NCBI GenBank assembly: GCA_951640165.1
Contig: OX621263.1
Location: forward strand, 15,444,001 to 15,508,000
Direction: 5' to 3'
DNA length: 64,000 nucleotides
Source: Pseudoips prasinana
Taxonomy: Eukaryota > Arthropoda > Insecta > Lepidoptera > Nolidae
Under the pieces are notes generated by a model. It searched no databases, had not been told where the DNA came from, and saw only the letters and a list, made by a program, of their open reading frames with translations. The translations under genes were made by a program, and so were the position numbers. Of this stretch, positions 43,493 to 52,955 are shown in pieces. Within the stretch, counting starts at the first letter, position 1. Each line of letters begins with the position of its first letter.

Positions 43493-43659
43493 TATTAAGA
43501 CTTAATTTCTTCTATGGTAGTCACGTCGCGGGTAAATGATAGTTATTTATACTACCCTACCAACTTCCACCCGCGTAAATTATGTAAGTAATAATACGAC
43601 AAATCTAATACACACACTATTATACCGTGGAAAATTCTAGTTACTACATAGTTATAGAG

Positions 43660-43757
43660 TAGCATCGTTTAAATATGATTAAAATTATACACTTAGCAGC
43701 ATAAATTCCTAAACGCTGGAAAATGTAGCCCTTAAATGTATGCAAGTGCCTATATAC
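43660..43757. repeat. Local repeat, copy 2 of 3
   Basis: 'agcatcgtttaaatatgatt', 'gcagcataaattcctaaacg', 'ctggaaaatgtagccctta'. It is preceded by 'gtggaaaattctag', also found before copy 3. Confidence 0.65.
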
Positions 43758-43777
43758 TAAGCCATCGGCAAAGTTTT

Positions 43778-43960
43778 CAGCTCACTCACTCACCGATCCC
43801 TAAGTGATCGGCGAGGTCGATCAGTCTATGACCTAGGTGGGGTCCAAAAGTGGTCTGATTCCGATCGTATCCGTGCTTTGGAGAGCACAAATCATTAGGC
43901 CACGCCAGAGCCCTACCGGGCGGTTTGAGCCACTCTGACACCACGATAACTAGTGCCGTG
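43778..43960 (+). mobile_element. 5S-type SINE
   Basis: 'gtgatcggcgaggtcgatca' at the head, 'gtatccgtgctttggagagc' and 'ccctaccgggcggtttgagc' in the body, and 'gacaccacgataactagtg' at the end. It lies between copies 2 and 3 of the local repeat. Confidence 0.65.
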
Positions 43961-44043
43961 AGAAGAAGAAAATGATTCTACCTTGATTCGTGATGAAGTC
44001 ATAATTAGCCTCCTGGTATTCGTCCCTTACTACATACTTATCG

Positions 44044-44258
44044 TATGGGTAGTGGTTACTCCGTACTGTAGGCCTTAACATGACATAACTGTTGCCCAAT
44101 AACTACAACCGTGACCGACAGCTTAAAGTGCCCTCGGACGCATGGAGACGCTCAGAAATTAAGACAGTTTGGCAATCACCTATCTTTGGAGTGACCGGGA
44201 ACCAAATTGCTTAACCTCGCCGATCACTTACGGACCAGTGAGAGCATCTTGCTATGAG
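44044..44258 (-). mobile_element. 5S-type SINE, near complete
   Basis: In reverse it reads from a head, 'cactggtccgtaagtgatcg', 'gcgaggttaagca', through 'tctgagcgtctccatgcgtc', 'ctgtcggtcacggttgtagt' to 'agtaaccactacccata'. The head matches 5S rRNA in the region of its internal promoter. Confidence 0.7.
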
Positions 44259-44470
44259 CGCGCGTTAAGCGGACAGTATCGATCTCCGCCTTATACAGGA
44301 CATTTGAAAGTGTACTACCACGTAAAGACGAAGGCCATTAAATTGTAATTTAAATAGAATAGCTAACTGAATTTAATATCAATATTAAAAATGTTTGCAA
44401 AATATAAGGTTTATAACAAGTTTAATAACGTAGACTTTAATAAAGTGGGAAATTCTAGCGCATACTTAGT

Positions 44471-44560
44471 CGTGCCGCTGTTTAAATATGATTAAAATAT
44501 TGCAGTTTGCAGAATAAATTCAGCTTCAACGCTGGTAAATCTCGGTCTTGCTGGCTTTCT
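44471..44560. repeat. Local repeat, copy 3 of 3
   Basis: 'gccgctgtttaaatatgatt', 'gcagaataaattcagcttca', 'acgctggtaaatctcggtc'. It is separated from copy 2 by two SINEs. Confidence 0.65.
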
Positions 44561-45118
44561 GAACATAAAGTATGTCAAACATCCCGCCCGGAGTCCGGGC
44601 GGTGCAGAAAACTAGAACATGTATGAAAACACTGCGGTAGTTAGTTGTTGGTTCCAGTTTGCTGATATTACTTAATTTAAATAATTAAAAAGAAAGAAAG
44701 AAAAATATATTTTCTCCTGCGATATTATTATTCATTTTAGACGAAGTCTACCGAAGAGTCGAGGCTGTCTAGTTCACTCTATATTTTACTCAAAGGTGTA
44801 CTTATCGCATATGGGAGACTAAATGAATATTCCCGTCTACCCTATATTACGCTCTCTTCGAAAATGAAACCGGATTGTGCATGGAAATATCCCGCAATTT
44901 TCAGTTCGCCTAAAGCGAAACTCAAAACTTTAAACTCTAAATGCATGCATACGAATGAGTCGCAATATGTGAGTGCTTAGTGCTCCAAGACTAAAATACT
45001 AATATTATGGAGGAGATTACTTTGAAACCACGTCAAAGAGGCATTTGAAGTTTAATAAAGTAACAACTTGCATAAATAGAGTAAATAATAAAATCTCTTG
45101 CCAGGATAGCGTAAGATT
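44561..45118. other. Unassigned sequence
   Basis: It holds a GC-rich hairpin at about 44587-44605 (CCGCCCGG, AGT, CCGGGCGG) in otherwise AT-rich DNA. No gene. Confidence 0.4.
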
Positions 45119-45255
45119 ATGTCACACACGCCCCAATCTAAGCAGAGCTTGTACTCTGAAATCATCCACACAAATATCTGTCCAGGATGGGTTTTGAACC
45201 CACGACCTGCGGCGTAAAAGGCAAGCATTTACCATCCACGCCAACCGGGGCGTCA
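45119..45255 (-). mobile_element. tRNA-type SINE, family A, internally deleted
   Basis: 'atctaagcagagcttgtact' is followed directly by 'cacacaaatatctgtccagg' and a tRNA-like head with B box 'gggttcaaaaccc' (minus strand). The central part seen at 463-733 is missing. Confidence 0.65.
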
Positions 45256-45493
45256 ATATTAATGGTCTGTGATGGATGAACAGAACCTGTAAACCTTGTA
45301 CATATGGTAGGGCGGCGTTTTGAGACATGATGGAGTGTTAACTAAAGATAGTAATAACTTAGCTTAAGTGGCAAATTACCTCTATCTACCTTAAGAAATA
45401 CTCTGCGGGTAATTAAGAACGTCCGATTCGATCAAGAAGACTTGGAAGGGTTGACAACGAGTGAATGATTCTGATTCTATGTGTTTAATCATA
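45256..45493. other. Unassigned sequence
   Basis: Nothing recognised. Confidence 0.3.
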
Positions 45494-45501
45494 ATCTAAA
45501 G

Positions 45502-45894
45502 CAGTGATTTTCAACCTTTTTCATCACGCGACCCGTTTATTACCCCCTTTTTCCATGTTTCTTTTATTTGGTGACACATTGAATCCAACATTTATATTCA
45601 TTTTCATAGGTTATTCATTACAATATAAAATTTTTGTGACGAATTGGAATAGAAAGCACTCCACCAAAATTTACTTTATCATTCAGAGGTTAGGTGGTTG
45701 TCAAGAGACAAAGTACTAGCCAGAGTTTTGGAACTTCGCGCATGTAATATATTTGCAGCAGGCCTAATCATAATACTCAAAATTTATTTGCGACCCTATG
45801 ACTAGCTTTCCCAACTTTTTGCAACTTCCCTATTGAACTTTCGCAACCCCCCTGCAACCCCGGGGGGTCGCGACCCACAGGTTGAAAAACACTG
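45502..45894. mobile_element. hAT-type MITE, 393 bp, perfect 8 bp TSD
   Basis: The ends CAGTGATTTTCAACCTTTTT and CAGTGTTTTTCAACCTGTGG (complement) match the CAGTG...AACC terminus of hAT elements. ATCTAAAG is duplicated exactly at 45494-45501 and 45895-45902. No transposase motif is present; the 71-codon frame inside is unrelated. Confidence 0.85.
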
Positions 45895-45902
45895 ATCTAA
45901 AG

Positions 45903-47206
45903 TAACCGCTCCCCATAAAGTGGACCGTATTTTCTTTACCGAATATATAAACCATAAAAAAGTACTATCTATGTTTCTCCCAACTTGCTCGTCTTTCGGA
46001 ATTGTATGTAAGCTATTTTATAAACTTTTATAAAAAATCTGGAAGACTAGATGAAATCTATAAATCGCAGTTAGTCTAAATGCTTCTTCTGAATGTACAT
46101 GATTTAACACACATTCAAGGCAATAAAATGAATCCACTAGCCTGATGGCAATTGCAGGGTCAACCGTAAACAAAACCTGTAGGAAACAGTCCTCGTCAAT
46201 AAATGTATCTATTAATTCAATCCAATCATTCACTACTCCGTAACAGACAATTTGTATAATTTTGTAATATTTGATAGGATCGTTCGTGCAGATTCGAATG
46301 CTATCATTACATACAATGATAATGGTAAGGGGTCGTCTCTATGACAACAGACATACAAGGCAGTTCGAACCCATGATCGGGATTGATCCATGAATGATAT
46401 TATCTTTTCATACATAGTAATCACTATACACTTTTAAGTTAAACTTTCACGTGTCATAATTATACAATATTATTTTCGGTTATTAACGCGACTAAACTTA
46501 ATCGTTATTTTCCCGAGGCGACGTTTTAACTAAGTCAACCACGATCAATGCATTTTGTTCAATACGAGGGGAATATAACAATTATGGTTAGGCATGTTAT
46601 GCCAAGCTCTACAAAAATGGCGACTAGGATCAACCTTAGACTTATGCCATGGCGAAAATAAAGTCGGGACAGACCACAAACACGAGTATGCACAATATAA
46701 TACCATCTAACAGAATACTGTAAATCACAACCCTTCGATTCATGACATCTACAAAGGCAGATTAAGGCGAGCTTCACCAGGAGGTTTTAAAACTCGAATT
46801 CATAGACCAGTTAAGTTTCTGGCAAACTTTTAGTTATAACACGGTGAATAATTCGCTGTTCAAAATTACAAGCCTCTTTGATACGCCTAATTTATAAAAA
46901 CATGTTAAAAATAAAAATAATAATGAAATGGAAAATTGGTCTTCATCGGTCCAACCAATTGGGCCATCAAGGTCATGGTGGCTATCGAAAGAAAAATACT
47001 CATTAATTCTAACGTAACCAGGGCAACGTATCTCAAAAAACGTACGATACATCGTATCTTGCGGAAAGGTGGTTGTAGCGAGTGGCGTGGACATGTATTC
47101 ATCTCCCGTTTCCTCCTAAAGTTATGCTAAACTTAATAAAACTTTTATAACCATGAAATCGAGTTTCTTAGCTGATAATGTTCTTAAGAAATTCATGAAA
47201 CAAGCA
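45903..47206. other. Unassigned sequence
   Basis: About 1.3 kb; several short open frames show nothing recognisable. Confidence 0.35.
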
Positions 47207-47274
47207 TTCTCGACACACAAAAAAATTCAGTCATAGTAAATTCTCGACACACAAAAAAATTCAGTCATAGTAAA
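47207..47274. repeat. Tandem duplication, 2 x 34 bp
   Basis: The unit starting 'ttctcgacacacaaaaaaat' is repeated exactly at 47207-47240 and 47241-47274. Confidence 0.9.
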
Positions 47275-47567
47275 TTAATACAATGGCTCATTAAATCAGC
47301 ATTTCAGCAGCCTTTCTTAGCCCAGTTTAAATTTGGCACATTAAGACTCTGGGTCTAGGCCATTCTGGAACATTCGAGGTCTTAATTAAGTTAATAGATG
47401 AGCCTAATCGATTCAAGTTTCTTAAGACTATGCTAACCATTATTTTGGTTGAAATGGAGATATTTTAACAATGGTTCTCTCTCATAGGAATACAGTTAGA
47501 ATATAGATATTTGAGGGAATAACTATAATAATAATATTCATTTATTATCTCACCACAATATATAAAT

Positions 47568-47641
47568 TTTTTACATAATGATTACATTTAACAGGTATAC
47601 ATATTTCAGTAGACCTGTTAAATGTAATCATTATGTAAAAA
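47568..47641. repeat. Perfect 29 bp hairpin, 16-base loop
   Basis: 47568-47596 (TTTTTACATAATGATTAC, then ATTTAACAGGT) is exactly complementary to 47613-47641. It lies just upstream of the mariner relic at about 47.8 kb. Confidence 0.9.
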
Positions 47642-47789
47642 TTCTAAAACTAATGCGACTAAGTATATCAGTTGATCAATCTTGGCTGCAATCCGGGCCA
47701 AAGATTATATACATTCAGCCAAATAAGTATCGGGAATGGATGATTTGTGGTTACAAATTCAAATTTTAGTTTTTTTTTTGTTGTTGTTA

Positions 47790-49010
47790 GATTGGCACAA
47801 CTGTTTTCCATTTTGGCGCGGAGTTTGAGTTGCATCTGTTATTTATATTAAATACAGTGCTGGTTTTAGTAATATCATATATAGTGTGTATTGCGAATTT
47901 CATAATGAACAAAAATATCGAACAAAGAGTTTGTCTTAAATTTTGCATCGCTAATGGAATTTCGTGTTCGGAGTCACTAAAAATGATACAGAAGGCTTAC
48001 GGTGAATCGGCTTTATCAAAAACTCGTGCTTATGAGCGGTTCAAAGCGTTCAAAAGCGGTCGTGATGTGATGAAAGATTTGCCTCGCTCTGGTAGGCCAT
48101 CAACGTCTGTAACTGAAGTTAACATCACAAAACTGAAGGAAGTAGTGACAGAAAATCCTCATTCAACTCTGAGAGAGATAGCCGCCGAACCTTCTGTATC
48201 TCATAAGTTTCATTTGGGTATGAAACATGTTGCCGCTCGGCTAGTCCCAAAAGATCTGAATTTTCTCCAAAAACTCAATCGCATAAAAGTAGCTGAGAAC
48301 ATGGTAGAAAGAGTCAATTCCGACCCATCATTCATGAAACGCATTGTTACTGGTGACGAGACGTGGGCTTACGAGTTTGACATGCAAACTAGTCAACAAG
48401 CTTCGGAGTGGCGCCTTCCAACTGAACCGAAACCGAAAAAACCACGCCAAAGTCGATCAAAAGTCAAAGTCATGTTGACTGTTTTCTTTCACCATCGCGG
48501 TGTTGTGCACTCTGAATTCTTACGGGAAGGTCGAACGGTAAATAAAGAATATTATTTGAGCGTTATGCGGCGTTTTGGAGAGCAAATTCGACGAAAAAGG
48601 CCAGATTTATGGAAAGAAAATTCTTGGATTTTGCACCACGATAGTGCGCCTTCGCACAAGGCCATCATTGTGAACGAATTTTTGACCAAACACTCAACAA
48701 ATACCATCCAGCAACCACCATATTCACCAGATGTGGCTCCAGCTGACTTCTTTCTTTTTCCTAAACTCAAATTACCACTTCGTGGTACCCGTTTTCAATC
48801 AATAGAGGACATAAAGGAGAATTCGCGGCGAGAACTGAACTCAATTCCGAAAGCAGCGTTTAAAAAATGTTTTGATGAATGGATTATTCGTTGGCGTAAG
48901 TGTATCATTTCTGAAGGAGCATACTTTGAAGGTGATAAAATAAATTTGGATGAAAAACAAACATTTTGTATATTATTGATCTTTTCCCGGTACTTTCTTG
49001 ACAGAGTAGT
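47790..49010 (+). mobile_element. Mariner element, second family, 5' end incomplete
   Basis: A transposase frame with leader and a 3' region ending 'cccggtactttcttgacaga' then 'gta', which has the form of a mariner 3' terminal repeat. I cannot find its inverted partner before 47905, so the 5' end is probably lost. Boundaries are approximate. Confidence 0.65.
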
Positions 49011-49041
49011 AAGTAGGCAAAATGCACCCACCCAAACGTAG
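47905..49041 (+). CDS. Mariner-type transposase, second family
   Basis: A DDD transposase frame of 378 codons from the ATG at 47905 (MNKNIEQRVCLKFCIANGIS). The first helix-turn-helix region is at about 5-50, with 'SGRPSTS' at 62-68. The catalytic Asp residues are at 151 (TGDETW), 246 (HHDSAPSH) and 281 (APADFF), giving DD34D, with YSPDVAP at 273-279. Two oddities suggest decay. About 7-10 residues appear to be missing in the second DNA-binding region around 98-104 (SVSHKFHLG). Also, the usual ending near INLDE at 346-350 reads on for 28 more residues into the terminal repeat, because the expected stop is lost. Although the frame is open, I expect it to be inactive. It is distinct from the cecropia-type copies. 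Confidence 0.8.
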   Translation: MNKNIEQRVCLKFCIANGISCSESLKMIQKAYGESALSKTRAYERFKAFKSGRDVMKDLPRSGRPSTSVTEVNITKLKEVVTENPHSTLREIAAEPSVSHKFHLGMKHVAARLVPKDLNFLQKLNRIKVAENMVERVNSDPSFMKRIVTGDETWAYEFDMQTSQQASEWRLPTEPKPKKPRQSRSKVKVMLTVFFHHRGVVHSEFLREGRTVNKEYYLSVMRRFGEQIRRKRPDLWKENSWILHHDSAPSHKAIIVNEFLTKHSTNTIQQPPYSPDVAPADFFLFPKLKLPLRGTRFQSIEDIKENSRRELNSIPKAAFKKCFDEWIIRWRKCIISEGAYFEGDKINLDEKQTFCILLIFSRYFLDRVVSRQNAPTQT

Positions 49042-49651
49042 AACGACACGTTTCCCGAGTCTCCAAAATTATATCAATAAAATCATTTTTTTTACAAAAT
49101 GTTGTCTGATAGACGTCACATAAATCTTACTGGTGATCGTCTCTAGCTCTTGAAGTCATCATCAGATGTTTCACCAAGATTTAATCTTAATTTTCGAAAC
49201 CCTTTTTTAACATAGGCATACTGACGTCATGTTTTGTTTCAATATAAGTAACAGTTTAGCCTTGTTAATGACAAGATATGAAGACAAAGCATTAGATTGC
49301 ACACTAGCTACTTTTAACTGCCAGGTCAGCGTCAATACTAAGAACTCCTTGCTTTTCAACTCATCGTACTCGTCTCTTGGTGGTGCAGTCCGTTCCATCT
49401 CTTCTGTAAGCCCCGGCGTCCGAAGAACGTCGTAGACAAAACGGAAGACGTACCTAGGCTATGTCGTGACCGAGTGCACATTCCGACATATCGTACGACG
49501 GCCAAGAGTGTTATCGACCATCCCCCTCGTTGACCCTTAGTTTCAATTCGTATCGATAAAATTCCCTTCCCCATATCACCGACCGGATGAGCTGCCCGCA
49601 TCTTCACGGTTTAACGTAATGTTAGGGGATTAAATGAATATCTTTATAAAT
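49042..49651. other. Unassigned sequence
   Basis: No gene supported; short frames on both strands show no motif. Confidence 0.35.
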
Positions 49652-50272
49652 ATCTTGGGATAACTAATACATTGCCATCTTTCCCAAACTAGGCTTAAAG
49701 CTTGTACTATGACAACCAGATAACTGATAAACATATTTATATATTTCTAAATACATACATATTATAGATAAATCACACCAAGACACAGAATATATTGATG
49801 TCCTCCCGACCGAATTTCGGCCACGGCGGCCAGTCTTAATGGAGACTAGCCAATTGCGCAGGACATATTATAGTGCACAAGTGTGTGCGCAAACACAGGG
49901 GCACTTTCAATTCCATCACTCTCATTATCCGATGGGACGCCTAGCGACACGACCGGAAAGAGTTCAGGTACAGGACCGACGGCTTTACGTGCTCTCCGAG
50001 GCACGGGGGTGTAATACCACCAACTTCCAGACTTCGGGCTGATACTGAGAAATTTCTTTCAACGGAAAAATCCCAATATCACTTTTTGGCCCGACCCGGG
50101 ATTTGAACCCAGGACCTCATTATCTGCGGTTGAACGCGCTGCCGCTAGACCAACGAGGCAGTCAATATATTATCGTGTTCATAACACAAATATTTGTCCG
50201 GGGTGGGACCCAAACCCAAGACCTCTGGCTTAGCAGACAAGGTCACTAACCACTAGACCAACAGGTCAGTCA
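49652..50272 (-). mobile_element. tRNA-type SINE, family A, split by a family B SINE
   Basis: The tail half (49652-49800: 'gcttgtactatgacaaccag', 'ataactgataaacata') and the head half (50161-50272: 'aacacaaatatttgtccggg', 'gaccaacaggtcagtc') belong to one family A SINE. A complete family B SINE sits between them. Confidence 0.7.
49801..50160 (-). mobile_element. tRNA-type SINE, family B, full length
   Basis: On the minus strand it starts TGCCTCGTTGGTCTAGCGGC with B box 'gggttcaaatccc' and ends at 'tggccgaaattcggtcggga'. It is flanked by an imperfect 'aatatatt' duplication from the host SINE. Compared with 16421 it lacks the 119 bp insert. Confidence 0.75.
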
Positions 50273-51039
50273 ACCAATCGATGCAACTATTCCTCTACTT
50301 TAATACGCGGAGACGAAGGCCTCTCGCCAAAATTATAGCGCATTTCATCCTTACATAAAGAAGCGTAGGGATATAGGTAAATAATTTTGCTATATTCCTT
50401 GATATCATCCTTGCTTGCCTCTATTGTTCAATGATTCAGTAATAGACTCGTTATGGTAAAACCACAGAAATTTTACATTCCCCCCATAGGGAAAACGGGA
50501 AAGTCCTGTTAAAAAAGTGACTTTTGGTCAATAAGGTTAAAGACAAATGAGTGGTGTAAAAAACCTTTTTGTTGTAGCCTAGATTAAACGAACCTTGATT
50601 TTGAAAGTAGAAAGACAAAGATCAAATTAAGACTGGGAGGGTTAGGCAATTTGTGCTAAGTGGCCCGTTCGGGTTAATGTGATGATGATACAACCATTAA
50701 ATTAAGGTTTGCAAATTACCTTTTACTTTTAGGTCGAGATGTTTAAACTCATTACTGCGGCACATTCATACTACAACATTGAAATTACAAATGTGTGTTT
50801 GACTAACGCAATTTAAATGAAAGAGTGAAAGATACTGATACAATTTAGGATAGAAATAAAGTCAGTGTTTGTTTGTTCGGTTCTTATGGACTGCAAACGG
50901 CTGATGCGATTTGGATCAAATCGTATTAGCGCAGAGGGTGTAAAGTTCTAGTTTTATCAACCCTATCTTGATAATTTTTTTTGTGTTTGTGTGATGAATG
51001 AGTCCCTGAAAAGTTTAGGTTTAAATTAGACCCAATAGG
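50273..51039. other. Unassigned sequence
   Basis: Near 50868-50930, 'gtttgtttgttcggttctta' and 'cggctgatgcgatttgg' resemble a decayed Helitron-like 5' region. Otherwise nothing. Confidence 0.35.
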
Positions 51040-51149
51040 TTGGGGTTGGGATTTCTGAGCGTCGCCGTGCTGAGCGTGTTGTTATTGCTATGGCAGATGC
51101 CTGCTGGGCGGCTTGAATAACTCTGACACCAGGGTGACCCCTGCCCATA
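51040..51149 (+). mobile_element. 5S-type SINE, body, at the LTR target
   Basis: 'gagcgtcgccgtgctgagcg', 'gcctgctgggcggcttgaat' and 'gacaccagggtgacccctgc' are the family body and end. The LTR retrotransposon inserted 15 bp downstream of this SINE end. Confidence 0.7.
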
Positions 51150-51164
51150 CAATAAAGAAAGAAT

Positions 51165-51462
51165 TGTAACACGACTATCGTTATTATAGTACTCTGGCAA
51201 CTGTATACTTTTTCACATGTCATACCGACGGTAGTTATTGTTCTTATTACTGGAGAACACCGTTGCTGTCCGAATGTCAGTGTCACAAGTAGTGTCAGTT
51301 CCGGTCGGCCATCGACACTTCACTTTTGAACGAGACGTCTCTGAGTAAGGTTAGTAGAATTATTGGATATTATTTAGCTGTATGTTTTTGATATAATTGA
51401 ATAAATTCTTGTATTGTATTCTGTATTTGAATTGTTTCCCTTCTCGAAAGGTTTAACTAACA
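51165..51462 (+). repeat. 5' LTR, 298 bp
   Basis: It starts TGTAACACGACTATCG and ends GTTTAACTAACA. It contains 'gaataaattcttg' as a candidate poly(A) region. The sequence right after it, 'tctcagaagtgggat', is the place for a primer-binding site, but I cannot match it to a tRNA with confidence. Confidence 0.92.
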
Positions 51463-52172
51463 TCTCAGAAGTGGGATATTTAATTGTAAATAGAACTGTC
51501 ACATACCACACTTCATTCAACGCTCGACATAACCTTTAAATCAATATCAAATTGAGCACAATTAAATAGTTCAAATCCTTAAAATACATAAGGAATTTGC
51601 AAAAAGTACGTTATTACAACAGATTATGAACATTTACTTCTTGAAATATGTAGTTGTTCAGCCGATGCAGATGGATTAAGATTTATATTTTTTCTTTTCA
51701 TCCATTTGTAAATGCTCCAAATTCAATAAACGCTTCCAAAATGCAGAAATATTTATAGAAATCCTAAAATACACATAATTATCACGATATGGGAAACCTA
51801 AACTCTTTAAATACCCCCTAATTAAGCGGATTGAAATGGATTTTATCGAAAATTCTTATAATTGTATTCTTGTATTTTTTATTTGTAAATGGTGAATAAG
51901 ACTAAAAATAAATATAAAAATCGCAAGGAAAATAGCAGTTCTACAAATACAATGCACGTCAATACAAAAATAACCTAGCAGTGAGCAGATGAAATTGGAT
52001 TATATAATTACTTGTCACATTGTTGGTTAATATATTGTTAGTGTATTCGTATTCCCGTAACGTTAATACATTTATCCTTTGACGTAAATGAATATTGAAC
52101 AAGGGTATTGGTCTGAGTTCCAGAAAATGAGTGACAAGCACGGCGACCGTAATTCAAGAGGGAGCCGCGACA

Positions 52173-52955
52173 ATGACTTCGCGAACGAGGAAGCAGCCGT
52201 TTCGCAGTCGCAGCCGTCAGGAACAACGCGATTCTCGGGCAAGAACGAGTCGCAGCCGCAGCCGGAGCCGCAGCCGGAGCCGGTGCCGAAGCAGGAGCGC
52301 GAATAGCGACGCGACACTCCGAGAGCTGAGGCGCAAGAAGGAGCAGCTCAGGAGCCTTGAAAGGGAGGTACGTAGGAGACGTTCACGAATGAATGGTAAC
52401 CATGACGACAGAAGTCGTACAGAGAATACTCACTCAAATCATCACATTCGTAACCGTCGCCTAATGTCACCAGAAAGAGATCTTAGAACCCCTGAACTGA
52501 TTAGAGAAGATGATAGCAAACGTAGGCAAACATCTGACCTTTTTGAGGAGTTTTTAAGTGCATTAAAATCTGGGACACAACATAATGAATCGTTTTCTGG
52601 CTCAAGCCTAAATAGCGTCATACCTGAGTTTGACCCTATGCTCAGAGAGCAAACTATTAATAACTGGCTACACAAGGTACAAGAATGCTCTGAAATTTAT
52701 AATTGGAGCGACAAGCAAACGATTCATTATGCCTTGCCCAAGTTAACCGGACTTGCGAAAACCTGGTACCAGGGTTTACCCTCTATTAAGCATTCGTGGA
52801 ATGAGTGGAAAGATATGTTGAGAGAATCGTTTCCAGCTACAGAAAATTTTGCTGAGCTTTTAACCGAAATGCTTAATAGACGGGTACGCCCTGGAGAATC
52901 ATTTGAAATGTACTATTTTGGTAAAATCAATCTCTTAAACCGATGTAAGATATTA
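52173..52955 (+). pseudogene. LTR-element gag, N-terminal part
   Basis: Gag forms the particle that packages the element RNA. I place the start at the ATG at 52173 (MTSRTRKQ); the open frame to 52131 begins without ATG. The N-terminus is a striking Arg-Ser repeat segment of about 40 residues, then a basic coiled region ('LRELRRKKEQLRSLEREVRR'). The capsid-like part shows 'NNWLHKVQECSEIYNWSDKQ', 'KTWYQGLPSIKHSWNEWKDM' and 'LNRRVRPGESFEMYYFGKIN', the retrotransposon gag pattern of Ty3/gypsy-like elements. The frame ends in the mariner terminal repeat at 52956. It continues, in the same phase, beyond the mariner at 54234. Confidence 0.8.

Noticed and set aside
44587..44605. GC hairpin considered as a transcription terminator
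   Set aside because: No T run follows and no gene precedes; bacterial-type termination does not apply to this DNA.
45504..45719. A 71-codon frame inside the hAT-type element
   Set aside because: No hAT transposase motif; the element is 393 bp and non-coding.
52088..52306. A Glu/Pro-rich frame before gag
   Set aside because: It overlaps the Arg-Ser segment of gag in another phase and arises from the same CAG/CCG repeats.
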